Part shown: one piece after another, positions 25,699-36,197 of the stretch | Layout: the number at the start of each line of letters is the position of its first letter | Position numbering within the stretch: position 1 is the stretch's first letter | Assembly: GCA_001464495.1 (NCBI GenBank) | Contig: LNDZ01000033.1 | Coordinates: 1 to 64,000, forward strand | Source of the DNA: Betaproteobacteria bacterium Ga0074130 | Lineage (GTDB): Bacteria > Pseudomonadota > Gammaproteobacteria > Burkholderiales > Rhodocyclaceae | Length of the DNA stretch: 64,000 bases | Reading direction: 5' to 3' | Position numbers and translations under genes: made by a program | The notes under the pieces: model-generated | The model's database searches: none | What the model was told of the DNA's origin: nothing | What the model saw: the letters and a program-made list of their open reading frames with translations, nothing else

Positions 25699-26285
25699 GT
25701 GGTGACCTGATTAAGATTGGCCTGGTATCCATCTCCGACCGCGCCTCTGGTGGCGTGTATGAGGACAAGGGCATTCCCGCCCTGCGCGACTGGCTGAATG
25801 TTGCCCTGTCGTCGCCTTGGGAAGAGGCAGTCCGTTTGATTCCGGACGATCAGGCCACCATTGAAAAAACGCTGGTCGAGCTCGTGGATCAGGCCGGCTG
25901 CAATTTGGTGCTGACCACCGGTGGCACTGGCCCGGCGCTACGCGATGTGACGCCCGAAGCCACGCTGGCCGTTGGCGATAAGCTGATGCCGGGCTTTGGC
26001 GAGCAGATGCGCCAGATCAGCCTCAATTTTGTTCCGACAGCCATCCTCTCACGTCAGGTTGCTGTGATCCGCAAGCAAGCGCTGATCATGAACCTGCCGG
26101 GTCAGCCGAAGTCGATTAAGGAAACGCTGGAAGGCGTGAAAGATGCGGACGGCAATCAAGTTGTACCCGGCATCTTTGCCGCGGTGCCTTACTGCCTAGA
26201 CCTGATTGGCGCGCCGTATATCGAGACCAACGACAGCGTTGTCGTGGCATGGCGGCCCAAGAACGCGACTCGGCCTAAGGGCTGA
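25695..26285 (+). CDS. mog: Molybdopterin adenylyltransferase
   Basis: A 196-aa protein from ATG 25695, overlapping darP by 4 bases. The family motif LTTGGTGPALRDVTPEAT (about 74-91) and MNLPGQPKSI are clear. It adenylates molybdopterin before molybdate insertion by MoeA. No other moa/moe gene is in the window. The darP-mog order is common in betaproteobacteria. No strong terminator hairpin was seen in the 71 bp after it. Confidence 0.96.
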   Translation: MSGDLIKIGLVSISDRASGGVYEDKGIPALRDWLNVALSSPWEEAVRLIPDDQATIEKTLVELVDQAGCNLVLTTGGTGPALRDVTPEATLAVGDKLMPGFGEQMRQISLNFVPTAILSRQVAVIRKQALIMNLPGQPKSIKETLEGVKDADGNQVVPGIFAAVPYCLDLIGAPYIETNDSVVVAWRPKNATRPKG

Positions 26286-26356
26286 GTTGCTTTAGTTTCT
26301 AGTCTCTTGGCAGACCAGCATATCTAAAAATAACCTACTCCGTCATGCTGGTGACT

Positions 26357-26860
26357 TCAACCCAGTAGGACAGGCTTGAACACCATGTAGTAAGGAAAGC
26401 CTACTGCAACAAGCGTGAGACAAACGCTCAGCGCTCCGGTATGAAAGCGGGGCGCATTGAACTTCACATAAAGCACAAACGAAAGAATAGGCCAAACACC
26501 GAAGAGCATTGTATGCACTGCGGAACGATTCGGATCAAGGCCAAGAAGCGGCGAATCTAACCAAGCAATCCCCGCAAATATCATGGAACACAAGCTGCCT
26601 ACAACGTAGATCCAGCCTTCAAGGGTCCGCATCAGCGGGCCCCGGATAAAAGCTCCAAAAGGCGCATGTGTCCATTCCGACTGCATGTTAGCGTTTTGTC
26701 TGGCCGACTGTCTGAGCATATGCCAGAGCAAAGTCAGTACTGCGACAAATCCGACCATCACAAAAAGCCCGTACCAGTCACGGGCAGCAAAAGCCACCCA
26801 CTCTACAAACAGGGCGATTGCAAATAAAAGAAGCAGTCCGAAATAAGCAACTAAGCGCAC
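26357..26860 (-). CDS. Hypothetical multi-pass membrane protein
   Basis: A 167-aa protein with about five hydrophobic segments (around residues 4-21, 30-47, 82-100, 116-131 and 142-161). No family was recognised. Most of the polar residues lie in one loop (about 50-80). It starts 15 bp after the stop of the PilZ-like gene on the same strand, so it is probably in that transcript. Composition is AT-richer than its neighbours. Confidence 0.6.
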   Translation of the reverse strand: MRLVAYFGLLLLFAIALFVEWVAFAARDWYGLFVMVGFVAVLTLLWHMLRQSARQNANMQSEWTHAPFGAFIRGPLMRTLEGWIYVVGSLCSMIFAGIAWLDSPLLGLDPNRSAVHTMLFGVWPILSFVLYVKFNAPRFHTGALSVCLTLVAVGFPYYMVFKPVLLG

Positions 26861-26875
26861 AGGCAGAGCCTAGGT

Positions 26876-28360
26876 TTACTCAGCCACCCGTACCCGATAG
26901 CGCCCGATCAAGTAATCCGGCCCGCTTTGCACTTGTCCATCTGGGAATAGCTTGACCGACTTACCCTGATCGTTGAATGTCATAGCGATATTGTCTTCCC
27001 AAGCTGTAGCAGGCAGCACCACGCGCACTTGGGCTGAGGTTTCCCAAGGGTCAACAAGAATAATTTCGGTCTGAATGCCGCCGCTATCAACGCACAGGGC
27101 GCGGGGTTGCTTGGCAAGGGTTTCAATCCCAAGGGTGGCACTACTTTCTGTATCGCGTGCAAAGCGCCGCACAATACCCAGTAGCCAGTTGTTGCCGCCT
27201 TCCGGCTGCATGACCAACAAGGTGTTGATCGACAAACGGCTGTCGCGCGTGAGTTGTGCCTGAGCGCCAATGCCGCCCTGACTAACATCTTCCACCACCC
27301 ATGATTCAGCGCTGGCGTTATCGCCACTATCGGCCAGGCAGCGGTAAGCCGGCGCAAGACCGGACATGATGGTCATGCGCGACTTGACGCGATGGCGGAC
27401 ATGGCTGCGTTGCGGCGGGATCGGCGACCAGTAGCTAGCAAGGTGATCGAGCACATCGACGACCATCACTGCGGGGTAGCTGTTGCCCAAATTGAGGCTG
27501 GCTGGCGTGGCTTGTTCAGCTTGTGTCTTGAGCGCGTAGGCCGCATCCAGCGCAAGGCCCGGACTGAAATAACGCAAGCTCGGCGCAGCGGGCGGCTTGA
27601 TGGCGAGACGCTTGGGCGGTTGCGGCTTGAGCGCGTCGACCCAATACACGCTGTCCGGCCGTTCCAGATTGCCAAATACAAATTGTGGCAGCAGATGATC
27701 CAGCAGACATTCTGCCAATTCGATTTCCTGTGGGAGCAAGCTGTCCATGGAGGAAGCTTGAAAGGCAAGGCTCTTCAGATATTCGCGCTCTGGCGTAGTA
27801 GGCAGGGTGTTGGCGTAGAGAGTAGCTGACTTCTGCACAACGCCCGCCGCGACGGCCGCGAGATAAATCTTGCCAGCCTCTAGCCAAAACTCGGCCGTGA
27901 TCGGGCCGTAACGAAATTGTTGCCACTTGAGGACCGCGGTATAGGCATGCAGGGCACGCGCATAGAGCAGTGGTAAAGCTGGCTTCAGTGCATCTCTAAT
28001 TTTGGCGGAGGCGGTTGGCAGCTCGGTCAGGCAGCTTGCATAGGACTGGGCGAGCTGACTCCAATATTCAGCCCCCAAGCGCCATTGGCGCATTTCTTCA
28101 TTGCGTGAGCTAGGCACAGCCGCGGCATAGTCACGCGCAAAACGGCGAGCGGCTGCGACGATGGCGGCATCCATCTGCTGGATGATGTCGGAGCGCTGAT
28201 CCAGTTCGATCAGCTGATCGCGGTGAAGAGACTCAAGGAGAGTGGTGGCGTCGTCAAGGGCAAACTCGGGCTCCTTGCCAGCCAGATCAGCAAACAGCCG
28301 ACGCGCTTCCTTGGCATCAGTCAGTGGATGATCGGATTTTGCGGAAAACAGACCCAGCAT
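26876..28360 (-). CDS. Large cytoplasmic protein with PilZ-like c-di-GMP-binding motifs
   Basis: A 494-aa protein from ATG 28360; the open frame runs further but has no better start. Residues 1-300 are helical with no recognised domain. In the C-terminal part, R324-x-x-x-R328 (in RHRVKSR) and D358-V-S-Q-G-G363 have the form and spacing of PilZ motifs RxxxR and DxSxxG, so c-di-GMP binding is a reasonable inference. No signal peptide is present. Divergent from thyA. It may be an effector for the diguanylate cyclase at the end of the window or for others elsewhere. Confidence 0.65.
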   Translation of the reverse strand: MLGLFSAKSDHPLTDAKEARRLFADLAGKEPEFALDDATTLLESLHRDQLIELDQRSDIIQQMDAAIVAAARRFARDYAAAVPSSRNEEMRQWRLGAEYWSQLAQSYASCLTELPTASAKIRDALKPALPLLYARALHAYTAVLKWQQFRYGPITAEFWLEAGKIYLAAVAAGVVQKSATLYANTLPTTPEREYLKSLAFQASSMDSLLPQEIELAECLLDHLLPQFVFGNLERPDSVYWVDALKPQPPKRLAIKPPAAPSLRYFSPGLALDAAYALKTQAEQATPASLNLGNSYPAVMVVDVLDHLASYWSPIPPQRSHVRHRVKSRMTIMSGLAPAYRCLADSGDNASAESWVVEDVSQGGIGAQAQLTRDSRLSINTLLVMQPEGGNNWLLGIVRRFARDTESSATLGIETLAKQPRALCVDSGGIQTEIILVDPWETSAQVRVVLPATAWEDNIAMTFNDQGKSVKLFPDGQVQSGPDYLIGRYRVRVAE

Positions 28361-28486
28361 GGAACACCCCCCGTTGCTAATAGATGAATCGTAGCAGATG
28401 AGTGAATCCACAAGTATTCCGATCTGAAATCGGCCAAGCTTGGCAAAGTGCATGTTGCTGTGACGCCACCCCCTTTGCCATTAGAA

Positions 28487-28520
28487 TGCGGTTTCCCGCG
28501 AACCATTTTTCGGAACCGCA
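28487..28520 (+). promoter_or_regulatory. Hairpin in the thyA leader that masks the likely SD
   Basis: The arms TGCGGTTTCC (28487-28496) and GGAACCGCA (28512-28520) pair with a single bulge and end 2 bases before the thyA ATG. The only SD-like bases (CGGAA, 28511-28515) lie in the right arm. A -10-like TAGAAT at 28482-28487 would put the transcription start inside or just before the left arm, so whether the full hairpin forms depends on the true start. Confidence 0.45.
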
Positions 28521-28522
28521 GC

Positions 28523-29317
28523 ATGCAGCAGTACCTCGACTTGATGCGTCATGTGCTTGAGAAGGGCCATGACAAAAGTGACCGCACCGGCACCGGCACC
28601 CGCTCGGTGTTTGGCTGGCAGATGCGCTTCGATCTGGAGGAAGGCTTTCCGCTCCTGACCACCAAGAAGCTGCACACCAAATCCATCATCCACGAATTGT
28701 TGTGGTTCCTGCAGGGCGACACCAATATCGCCTACCTCAAAGCCAATGGCGTACGTATTTGGGATGAGTGGGCAGATGAAAACGGCAATCTCGGCCCGGT
28801 CTATGGCCATCAGTGGCGGCACTGGCCAGCCGGTGACGGCAAGGAAGTGGATCAGATCGCACAACTGGTGCGTGACCTGAAAGCCAACCCAGATTCGCGT
28901 CGTCATATTGTCAGTGCCTGGAATCCGGGTGACGTGCCGAAGATGAAGCTGCCGCCATGTCACGCGCTGTTCCAGTTTTATGTGGCGGACAACAAGCTGT
29001 CCTGTCAGCTGTATCAGCGTAGTGCAGACATCTTCCTCGGTGTGCCTTTCAATATCGCGTCATATGCGCTGCTCACCCACATGATTGCCCAAGTGTGCGG
29101 CTATGGCGTCGGTGATTTTGTGCATACGCTGGGCGATGCGCATCTATACAGCAATCACTTTGAGCAAGCCAAGCTGCAACTAAGCCGCGATACGCGCGCC
29201 CTGCCGACACTCAAGCTCAATCCGGACGTGACCGATCTGTTTGCCTTCCGCTTCGAAGACATCAGCATCGAGGGTTACGACCCACATCCGCACATTCCGG
29301 CGCCTGTCGCGGTCTGA
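28523..29317 (+). CDS. thyA: Thymidylate synthase
   Basis: A 264-aa protein from ATG 28523, exactly the length of E. coli ThyA; the frame extends upstream but a start there would add an unrelated leader. The active-site Cys is C146 in [19 protein letters not shown] binds phosphate, and [21 protein letters not shown] is the dUMP site. It methylates dUMP to dTMP with 5,10-methylene-tetrahydrofolate, producing dihydrofolate for FolA. The glk gene starts 5 bp after it. Confidence 0.98.
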   Translation: MQQYLDLMRHVLEKGHDKSDRTGTGTRSVFGWQMRFDLEEGFPLLTTKKLHTKSIIHELLWFLQGDTNIAYLKANGVRIWDEWADENGNLGPVYGHQWRHWPAGDGKEVDQIAQLVRDLKANPDSRRHIVSAWNPGDVPKMKLPPCHALFQFYVADNKLSCQLYQRSADIFLGVPFNIASYALLTHMIAQVCGYGVGDFVHTLGDAHLYSNHFEQAKLQLSRDTRALPTLKLNPDVTDLFAFRFEDISIEGYDPHPHIPAPVAV

Positions 29318-29322
29318 GCCTG

Positions 29323-30255
29323 ATGCAGCTGGTCGGCGACATCGGTGGCACCCGCAGTCGGCTGGCCTTCAGCAGTCCGCAAGGGCTGCTGCATGTTCGC
29401 GTTTTTGCAAACGCTGATTTTCCTGACTTTGCCACGCTGCTGGGCCAGTTCCTGACCGAAACGGGTGTCCGCCCACTGGGCGGTTGCTTCGCGGTCGCTG
29501 GCCCGGTGGCGGATGACGGCCGCAGCGTGCACCTCACCAATCTCGGCTGGCGCATTGAGCTCGATGCACTGGAAGCCCACTACAGCTTGCCTCGTCTGCA
29601 CCTCGTCAATGATTTTGCAGGAGCGGCGATGGGCATTACGGTCACGCCGCCGTCAGCGCTGGTCACCCTGCAGCCCGGACAACCGCTGGCCGAAAGTCTG
29701 CGACTCGTCATTGGGGCAGGGACCGGCCTGGGTGTTGCCTCACTATTCAAGGGCGACAGTCGCTGGCATGTGCTACCCGGTGAGGGTGGGCATATTGGCT
29801 TTGCGCCGCAGGACGAACAACAGGATGCGCTGTGTCGCTGGCTACGCGAGCGACATCCCCGCGTGATCGCTGAACATGTGGTCTCTGGCAGCGGCCTTGC
29901 CAGCATTCACGCCTTTCTTTGCGAGCAGCGCGGCATTGCAAATACCGCTGACACACCTGCTGCTGTGGCCACACGCGCGCAGGCAGGCGAAGTCGTTCCC
30001 CTGGAAGCCTTCGACCTGTTTGCCGCTGTTTATGGCGCCGTGGCGGGTGACTATGCCTTGGCACGCATGGCACGTGGGGGTGTCTTTCTCGCCGGTGGCA
30101 TCGCTGCCGCGAACCTCGGCTTGATGCAGCGTGGCTCCTTCATGGCCGCTTTCTCGCGCAAAGGTGTCTATACGGAGCTGATTGGCCAGATGCCCGTGCA
30201 TGTGGTCACCGACCCATTGCTTGGGCTGCACGGTGCAGCCTGCTTCGGCGCTTAA
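29323..30255 (+). CDS. glk: Glucokinase
   Basis: A 310-aa protein from ATG 29323, 5 bp behind thyA. DIGGTRSRLAF (6-16) is the ATP phosphate loop, VNDFAG carries the catalytic Asp, and GAGTGLGVA and GEGGHIGFAP are hallmark motifs of the Glk family. It phosphorylates glucose to glucose 6-phosphate, feeding glycolysis and, with Pgi and GlgC from the cluster 3-5 kb downstream, glycogen. The coupling with thyA looks incidental. Two inverted repeats follow before the next gene. Confidence 0.95.
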   Translation: MQLVGDIGGTRSRLAFSSPQGLLHVRVFANADFPDFATLLGQFLTETGVRPLGGCFAVAGPVADDGRSVHLTNLGWRIELDALEAHYSLPRLHLVNDFAGAAMGITVTPPSALVTLQPGQPLAESLRLVIGAGTGLGVASLFKGDSRWHVLPGEGGHIGFAPQDEQQDALCRWLRERHPRVIAEHVVSGSGLASIHAFLCEQRGIANTADTPAAVATRAQAGEVVPLEAFDLFAAVYGAVAGDYALARMARGGVFLAGGIAAANLGLMQRGSFMAAFSRKGVYTELIGQMPVHVVTDPLLGLHGAACFGA

Positions 30256-30258
30256 TTA

Positions 30259-30289
30259 CAGGCGTCTTCTCAACATTAGGCGACGCCTG
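30259..30289 (+). terminator. Inverted repeat after glk
   Basis: The arms CAGGCGTC and GACGCCTG are perfect, with a 15-nt loop, and lie just after the glk stop. A T-run is missing. It is a candidate terminator or mRNA 3'-end stabiliser. Confidence 0.4.
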
Positions 30290-30373
30290 ATGCAACAACG
30301 GCGTGTTCGTAGTTATCTACATGCACCCATAAAATTCGCTCATTTGGCATTTGCTCGGTCGAGCGCTAGCTTT

Positions 30374-30414
30374 AGAGATGAAGCGTCACTGTGATCCAGT
30401 GACGCTTCATCTCT
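30374..30414 (+). promoter_or_regulatory. Perfect 18-bp hairpin before the H1-like gene
   Basis: The arms AGAGATGAAGCGTCACTG and CAGTGACGCTTCATCTCT are fully complementary around a 5-nt loop. The right arm ends 22 bases before the ATG and about 10 bases before the AGGAG. The sequence after it (CATGTCCTTT) is a poor T-run. It may be a glk terminator, a leader hairpin of the H1-like gene, or a DNA palindrome. Confidence 0.6.
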
Positions 30415-30436
30415 CATGTCCTTTCAGGAGAAGCTC

Positions 30437-30847
30437 ATGGTCAGTGACGTCAAGGCAAGTTCGGCGCGCAGCAAAACGGCGACCAGCAAGGCGGTAAAAA
30501 CCGCAAGCAAGGCAAGCAGCAAAACCAGCACCTCAGCAACAGCCACCAAAGTCGCCAAGAAAGCCACTGCCGAGAAGACCTCCCCAGTCAAAGCACCGGC
30601 CAAGAAGCCTGTTGCCACACCCAAAGCGACCCCAAAATCTGCCACCAAGGCACCCGCAAAATCCAGTAAGGCAAAAGTGGCAAAGCCAATCGGTATCACC
30701 GCTGAAGCGCGCTTGCGCCACATCGAAGTGGCGGCCTATTACATTGCGGAGAAACGCGGCTTCAGTGGCGGCAGCACTGCAGATGACTGGTTGGCCGCCG
30801 AACAGCAGATTGATCACCTGCTGCTGGCGGGCAAGCTCTCGGCTTAA
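30437..30847 (+). CDS. Histone H1-like Lys/Ala/Pro-rich protein with C-terminal DUF2934
   Basis: A 136-aa protein from ATG 30437 with AGGAGAAGCTC upstream. Residues 1-85 are low-complexity, dominated by Lys, Ala, Thr, Ser and Pro, like bacterial H1-type proteins that bind DNA non-specifically. Residues 88-133 (ITAEARLRHIEVAAYYIAEK to the end) match DUF2934, a short helical domain. The combination suggests a nucleoid-associated or stress protein; this is inference. It is probably monocistronic and preceded by the perfect hairpin. It converges with the Aer-like gene, 26 bp away. Confidence 0.8.
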   Translation: MVSDVKASSARSKTATSKAVKTASKASSKTSTSATATKVAKKATAEKTSPVKAPAKKPVATPKATPKSATKAPAKSSKAKVAKPIGITAEARLRHIEVAAYYIAEKRGFSGGSTADDWLAAEQQIDHLLLAGKLSA

Positions 30848-30873
30848 GGTACGTCAGGCACGTTGGGAAAGCG

Positions 30874-32460
30874 TTACAAAACGCTTTCCAGATGCTTGAC
30901 CAAGGTGTGCAGTTCGCCTGAGGTACCGCGCAAGCGGCTCATCGCACCACCGATATCACCCACCGTGTGATGATTTTTGTCGACTAGGCTGGCGAGTGCT
31001 TCCATACTCACGGCCACCTCGTGCGAGGCATCCGATTGTTGCTGCAACATGCGCCGCACATCATGGGCAAGCTCCATGGCGCTTTGACTGGCGCGTGAGA
31101 TCTGCTCCATGCTCTCGGCAGTCCCCGAGATGGATTGCGTGCCGCGACCAACCGCGGCAGTGGCTGCCTCCATGCTGTCGACAGCATCGTGGGCGCGGAC
31201 TTCCACCATCTTGACCGACTGTGTAATGTCCGCCGTCGTTTGCGCAGTGCGCTCTGCCAACTTACGCACCTCATCCGCGACCACCGCAAAGCCACGCCCG
31301 GACTCACCGGCACGGGCCGCTTCAATCGCGGCATTCAGCGCCAGCAGATTGGTCTGATCGGCAATCTCCTTGATCAGGCGGGCAAACTCACCAATGTGTG
31401 CAATCGACTGGTGCATTTCGCGGATAGTCGCTTGGGAGCCACTCACGACATTCACGACCTCTTGGATGCTCTCGGTGCTGGCCTGCATGGCCGAACGGCT
31501 GGCATCGGCAGCGTGATCGGTGGCCTGGCTGGCCTCAAGACTCTGTGCGGTATTGCTGGAGATCTCATTGACCGACACACTCATCTGCTCCATGGCTGCG
31601 GCAACCTGCATCACGCGCTCGGTCTGGTTGCCGGAGGTTTCTTCAAGCTGCTCGATGGCCTGTTGTAGCTCCTGGCTACGATTGGCGACTTCACGCGCGG
31701 CCAGCAGCACATCCGCAAACATGGCGCGCTGATGCAGGCGCATGGCTTCCACCTGCATGAACAACACATCCAGCAACCCGCCTCGAGGCTCGATCCGTTT
31801 TGCTAGCTGTCCTTCGTCGACAGCGGCTAAGGCCTTTTGCAGCGCCATTAATGGGCTCACCAATACTTTCTGTAACCAGAAACCGACACCCAATATCCCG
31901 ACACAACCTGCTGCCAACATGCCCCAAGCAGCAAGGCCATCCAGTAACGCTGCGCCCACTTGTAAAGGCAACAGGACCGCAATTGCGCCCCATACATATT
32001 TCGAAACCACCGACAAGGACTTAAGCCGAGCGGTTGGCTTGAATGTGGCACGCCCTTCTCGCACATCCTTGTAGTGTTGTTCGATGCGATGCACCTCTGA
32101 CTTATCGGGCGGTGTGCGAACAGAGATGTAACCAATCGATTTGCCGTTCTCGGTAATCGGCGTAACGAACGCTTCAACCCAGTAGAAATCGCCGTTTTTT
32201 GCGCGGTTCTTGACCAGCCCACGCCATGGCTCGTGGGCCTTGACCGTATTCCACAAGTCGGCAAAGGCGGCCGTTGGCATGTCTGGGTGGCGGACGACGT
32301 TATGGCTTTCGCCAATCAGTTCTTCGGCTGTAAAGCCACTGATGCGAATAAAGGATTCATTGGCGTAGGTAATGCGACCTTTGAGGTCGGTCTTAGTGAC
32401 AATTGGCTTACCCGGCTCAAGAAAGCGTTCTGTCTGTGTAATGGGCAGATTAGTCTTCAT
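30874..32460 (-). CDS. Aer-like methyl-accepting chemotaxis protein with PAS domain
   Basis: A 528-aa protein. The N-terminal PAS domain (about 15-125) begins [21 protein letters not shown] and resembles the FAD-binding PAS of Aer (VVRHPDMP). Two hydrophobic segments around 155-195 anchor it. A HAMP-like region and the signalling hairpin follow, with the conserved tip [22 protein letters not shown]. It relays redox or energy signals to CheW/CheA. No periplasmic sensor domain is present. No che gene is in the window. The terminator after glgB separates it from the glycogen genes. Confidence 0.93.
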   Translation of the reverse strand: MKTNLPITQTERFLEPGKPIVTKTDLKGRITYANESFIRISGFTAEELIGESHNVVRHPDMPTAAFADLWNTVKAHEPWRGLVKNRAKNGDFYWVEAFVTPITENGKSIGYISVRTPPDKSEVHRIEQHYKDVREGRATFKPTARLKSLSVVSKYVWGAIAVLLPLQVGAALLDGLAAWGMLAAGCVGILGVGFWLQKVLVSPLMALQKALAAVDEGQLAKRIEPRGGLLDVLFMQVEAMRLHQRAMFADVLLAAREVANRSQELQQAIEQLEETSGNQTERVMQVAAAMEQMSVSVNEISSNTAQSLEASQATDHAADASRSAMQASTESIQEVVNVVSGSQATIREMHQSIAHIGEFARLIKEIADQTNLLALNAAIEAARAGESGRGFAVVADEVRKLAERTAQTTADITQSVKMVEVRAHDAVDSMEAATAAVGRGTQSISGTAESMEQISRASQSAMELAHDVRRMLQQQSDASHEVAVSMEALASLVDKNHHTVGDIGGAMSRLRGTSGELHTLVKHLESVL

Positions 32461-32539
32461 TGCAACCCCCCTTCGTCAGTCATTTATGAATGCACCACCA
32501 AGGCTGAAAGGCAACAACGCGCAATAAAGTAAAAATGCT

Positions 32540-32558
32540 CATCCAATAAAATTGGATG
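32540..32558 (-). terminator. Intrinsic terminator of glgB
   Basis: On the minus strand the stem CATCCAAT-TTT-ATTGGATG is followed by AGCATTTTTAC, a good T-run. It lies about 80 bases after the glgB stop and before the Aer-like gene. Confidence 0.75.
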
Positions 32559-32638
32559 CTGCAACCATTCGTCCAGTTAATCATAACAATCGTGCTCAGG
32601 CGTGGCTTGATACAGATCAACCCAAGCGGAGGTAACGA

Positions 32639-34813
32639 CTATGCGGCTTGGAGGACGATGAGTGCCAGTGGTGGCAGGGTCAGGGTGAGGCCAGCGGGTT
32701 GGGCCATCCAGGTATGCGGGGTGGCAGTAAGGCCACCACCATTGCCCAGATTGCTGCCCCCGTAGTGGGCGGAATCGCTATTGAAGATTTCCCGCCAGCT
32801 GCCTGCAACTGGCACACCAATGCGGTAATGCTGGCGCGGCACCGGGGTGAAATTGGCGGCGACCACCACGTTACTGCCATCGCGGGCGCGGCGCAGCCAA
32901 ATCAACACGGATTGCTCAGTATCGTGACAATCAATCCAGGCAAAACCACCGGCTTCAAAATCTAGGTCATGTAGCGCAGGAACCTCTCGGTAGAGCCGGT
33001 TCAGATCGGCACTCATGCGCTGAACCCCTGCATGTAAGGGCCATTGCAGCAGATGCCAAGGCAGTTCGGTGCGATCTCGCCACTCATGCCCCTGCGCAAA
33101 CTCGCTACCCATAAAGTTGAGTTTCTTGCCCGGCGAAGTCATCTGATAGCTGAGCAGCAGGCGCAAATTGGCATAGCGCTGCCACTCATCGCCCGGCATC
33201 TTGCCAAGCAGCGAGCCTTTGCCGTGCACAACCTCATCATGCGATAGCGGCAGGACAAAGTTTTCCGAGTAGGCGTAGAGCTGGCCGAAGGTCAGCTTGT
33301 CGTGGTGGTAACGGCGATAGACCGGGTCTTGCTCGAAGTAGTCAAGGGTGTCGTTCATCCACCCCATATTCCACTTCATCGAGAAGCCGAGGCCACCCAC
33401 ATAAACGGGGCGCGAGACCTGCGGCCAAGCCGTCGACTCCTCGGCAATGGTGAGTGCCCCCGGAAACTCACGGTGCACCATCTCGTTCATTTCGCGTAGG
33501 AAAGCGATGGCATCAAGGTTTTCGCGACCACCATATTTGTTCGGCTTCCACTCACCTGCCTTGCGTGAGTAATCCAGATAGAGCATCGAAGCCACGGCAT
33601 CGACGCGCAGGCCGTCGATATGAAATTCCGACAACCACCAATGTGCGCTTGATAAGAGGAAACTGCGGACTTCATTGCGCGCATAGTTGAAAACATGCGT
33701 ACCCCAGTCCGGCTGGATCTTTTGCTGTGGGTCGGCGTGCTCATACAGGGCCGTGCCGTCGAAGTGTGCGAGGGCCCAGTCGTCAGCCGGGAAGTGTCCC
33801 GGTACCCAGTCGAGCAGCACACCAATGCCTGCCTGATGGCAGGCATCGACAAAATGGCGGAAGTCGTCCGGCGTACCAAAGCGTGCGCTGGGCGCAAAGA
33901 AGCCGGTGCACTGGTAGCCCCATGACTCATCGAGCGGATGCTCCATGATGGGCAACAGTTCAAGGTGCGTGTAACCCTGCTGCTGCACATACGGCACCAG
34001 CTTATCGGCCAGTTCGCGGTAGCTGTAGAAGCTGCCATCCGGGTGGCGCATCCACGAGCCGGCATGCACTTCATAAATCGACATCGGCGCATGTAGCCAG
34101 TCCGCGGTGGCGCGTTGCTGCAGCCATGCAGCGTCTTTCCAGTCATAGCGGCTACTGGCCACCACGCGGGCGGCGGTGGCGGGGCGTTTCTCGAAACCAC
34201 GCGCATAGGGGTCGGCCTTGGCTTTGACGACCTCGCTGCCACGCTGGCGCAGCTCAAACTTGTACAGCGTGCCGTCCGGCAGATCGGGCACAAACAACTC
34301 CCAAACGCCGCTGGCGCCGAGGCTAGCGAGCGGGTGGCAACGGCCATCCCAGTGATTGAAGTCGCCGATCACGGACACGCGTTCGGCATTCGGTGCCCAT
34401 ACACGGAAACAAATCCCGCTGACACCTTGTCTGATCTCGGTCAAAGCGCCGAGGAGTCGATAGGCCTGATAGTTACTACCGGAGGAAAACAGGTACAGAT
34501 CATGTTCGCTGGGCGAGGGCGGAAAAGCATAGGGGTCATGCACGCGGAAGGAGCGTTTGCCTTCCTGTACGTGCAGGCACCACGGGGTGGCTGGCGGCGC
34601 ACTGCCATACCACTCGAAAATGCCGCCATTGCCTGCCCGTTGCAAAGAGGTGTTTGCACCGTCACATTCCAGCGCTATGCTGTGCGCATGTGGATTGAAG
34701 ACGCGGAGTCGCCAGCCTGCGCCATGGCGGTGCAGACCTAAGACTCGGAACGGATCATATTCGCGTGCCTCGAGGAGGGGGCGCATTTCAGCATCAAGCA
34801 TTTGCAACACCAT
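32639..34813 (-). CDS. glgB: 1,4-alpha-glucan branching enzyme
   Basis: A 724-aa protein from ATG 34813 (ATG 34801 possible), close to the 728 aa of E. coli GlgB. An N-terminal carbohydrate-binding module and a CBM48 (about 20-210) precede the GH13 barrel. The nucleophile is D405 in [11 protein letters not shown], the acid/base is E458 in IAEESTAWP, and [15 protein letters not shown] holds the transition-state Asp. It moves short alpha-1,4 chains to alpha-1,6 branch points in glycogen. It is divergent from glgC with only 43 bp between starts, so both are probably controlled together. Confidence 0.97.
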   Translation of the reverse strand: MVLQMLDAEMRPLLEAREYDPFRVLGLHRHGAGWRLRVFNPHAHSIALECDGANTSLQRAGNGGIFEWYGSAPPATPWCLHVQEGKRSFRVHDPYAFPPSPSEHDLYLFSSGSNYQAYRLLGALTEIRQGVSGICFRVWAPNAERVSVIGDFNHWDGRCHPLASLGASGVWELFVPDLPDGTLYKFELRQRGSEVVKAKADPYARGFEKRPATAARVVASSRYDWKDAAWLQQRATADWLHAPMSIYEVHAGSWMRHPDGSFYSYRELADKLVPYVQQQGYTHLELLPIMEHPLDESWGYQCTGFFAPSARFGTPDDFRHFVDACHQAGIGVLLDWVPGHFPADDWALAHFDGTALYEHADPQQKIQPDWGTHVFNYARNEVRSFLLSSAHWWLSEFHIDGLRVDAVASMLYLDYSRKAGEWKPNKYGGRENLDAIAFLREMNEMVHREFPGALTIAEESTAWPQVSRPVYVGGLGFSMKWNMGWMNDTLDYFEQDPVYRRYHHDKLTFGQLYAYSENFVLPLSHDEVVHGKGSLLGKMPGDEWQRYANLRLLLSYQMTSPGKKLNFMGSEFAQGHEWRDRTELPWHLLQWPLHAGVQRMSADLNRLYREVPALHDLDFEAGGFAWIDCHDTEQSVLIWLRRARDGSNVVVAANFTPVPRQHYRIGVPVAGSWREIFNSDSAHYGGSNLGNGGGLTATPHTWMAQPAGLTLTLPPLALIVLQAA

Positions 34814-34856
34814 TCGGATCACACTGTGCGGCCATTGTAGCCGCGGGAGCCTTGCA

Positions 34857-36152
34857 ATGTCTGAGCAAAACAACCAGAACACGGCTGGTCGACATGTCAG
34901 CCACCTAACGCGCAACACCTATGCCATCGTACTCGCTGGCGGGCGGGGCAGTCGCCTGATGCAACTGACTGACTGGCGTGCCAAGCCCTCAGTCCCGTTT
35001 GGCGGCAAGTTCCGCATCATCGATTTCGCGCTGTCCAACTGCGTTAATTCCGGCATCCGCCGTATTGGCGTGGCCACCCAATACAAGGCACAAAGCCTGA
35101 TTCGGCATATTCAACATGCTTGGAGCTTCCTTGAAGGGCGCTTCCATGAGGGGGTTGATCTCATGCCGGCCCAGCAAATGATGGGCGAGGGCTGGTATCG
35201 CGGCACCGCCGATGCGGTGTACCAAAATATCGACCTCCTGCGCTACAACCGCCCCAAATATGTGCTCATCCTTTCTGGCGACCACATCTACAAGATGGAC
35301 TACGGTCGCATGCTGGCCGAGCATGTGTGGAACGACGCTGAGCTCACGGTAGCCTGCATCGATGTGCCGATTGAAGATGCCAAGGGCTTTGGCGTAATGG
35401 CGGTGGACGAGGCGAATCGCGTCACCAGCTTTGTCGAAAAACCAGCCGAGCCGCCGACAATGCCTGGCAATCCCGAGCGCTCGCTAGCTTCCATGGGCAT
35501 CTACGTCTTCAATGCCGACTTCCTTTACGAGCAACTGCTGCGTGATTGTGCGGACGAAAATTCGACCAACGATTTCGGCAAGGACATCATTCCGCATGTG
35601 CTCGCCAACAACCGGCGCGTTTTTGCACACAGCTTTAAGAACAGCTGCGTCGGCGGCGCCAGCCCCGAGGTGCCGTACTGGCGAGACGTTGGCACCATTG
35701 ATGCTTACTGGGAAGCCAATATGGAGCTGACCAAGGTGATGCCGGAATTGAATATGTATGACGAAGAGTGGCCGATCTGGACCTATCAGGAGCAGATGCC
35801 GCCCGCCAAGTTTGTCTTCGATGACGACGGACGCCGCGGCATGGCGCTGGATTCGCTCGTCTCCGGCGGCGACATCATCAGCGGTGCGACGGTACGCCGC
35901 TCCCTGCTGTTCTCGCGCGTAAATGTGTATGACGGTGCGCTGGTCGAAGATTCAGTCATCCTGCAGGGCGTTGATATCGGGCCGGGTGCCAAGATCCGAC
36001 GTGCGGTAATCGACAAGCGCTGCAAGATTCCGTCCGGCATGCGTATTGGCTACAACCTTGAAGAAGACCGACAACGTTTTTATGTGAGCGAGAAAGGCGT
36101 GGTATTGGTCACGCAAGACATGCTCGGTCAGCGCGCACCGCGCATCGGGTAG
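34857..36152 (+). CDS. glgC: Glucose-1-phosphate adenylyltransferase
   Basis: A 431-aa protein from ATG 34857; a longer frame is unsupported. [28 protein letters not shown] (the N-terminal motif, about 23-50) binds ATP and fructose 1,6-bisphosphate, and [10 protein letters not shown] is the catalytic region. The C-terminal left-handed beta helix (about 310-425) mediates oligomerisation. It makes ADP-glucose, the committed step of glycogen synthesis. It leads the rightward glycogen run; 45 bp separate it from the first GH57 gene. Confidence 0.97.
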   Translation: MSEQNNQNTAGRHVSHLTRNTYAIVLAGGRGSRLMQLTDWRAKPSVPFGGKFRIIDFALSNCVNSGIRRIGVATQYKAQSLIRHIQHAWSFLEGRFHEGVDLMPAQQMMGEGWYRGTADAVYQNIDLLRYNRPKYVLILSGDHIYKMDYGRMLAEHVWNDAELTVACIDVPIEDAKGFGVMAVDEANRVTSFVEKPAEPPTMPGNPERSLASMGIYVFNADFLYEQLLRDCADENSTNDFGKDIIPHVLANNRRVFAHSFKNSCVGGASPEVPYWRDVGTIDAYWEANMELTKVMPELNMYDEEWPIWTYQEQMPPAKFVFDDDGRRGMALDSLVSGGDIISGATVRRSLLFSRVNVYDGALVEDSVILQGVDIGPGAKIRRAVIDKRCKIPSGMRIGYNLEEDRQRFYVSEKGVVLVTQDMLGQRAPRIG

Positions 36153-36197
36153 GTTGAGAAGGTTGGATAGATTAGCTAACCGAGCGCAGCCTGAGAC

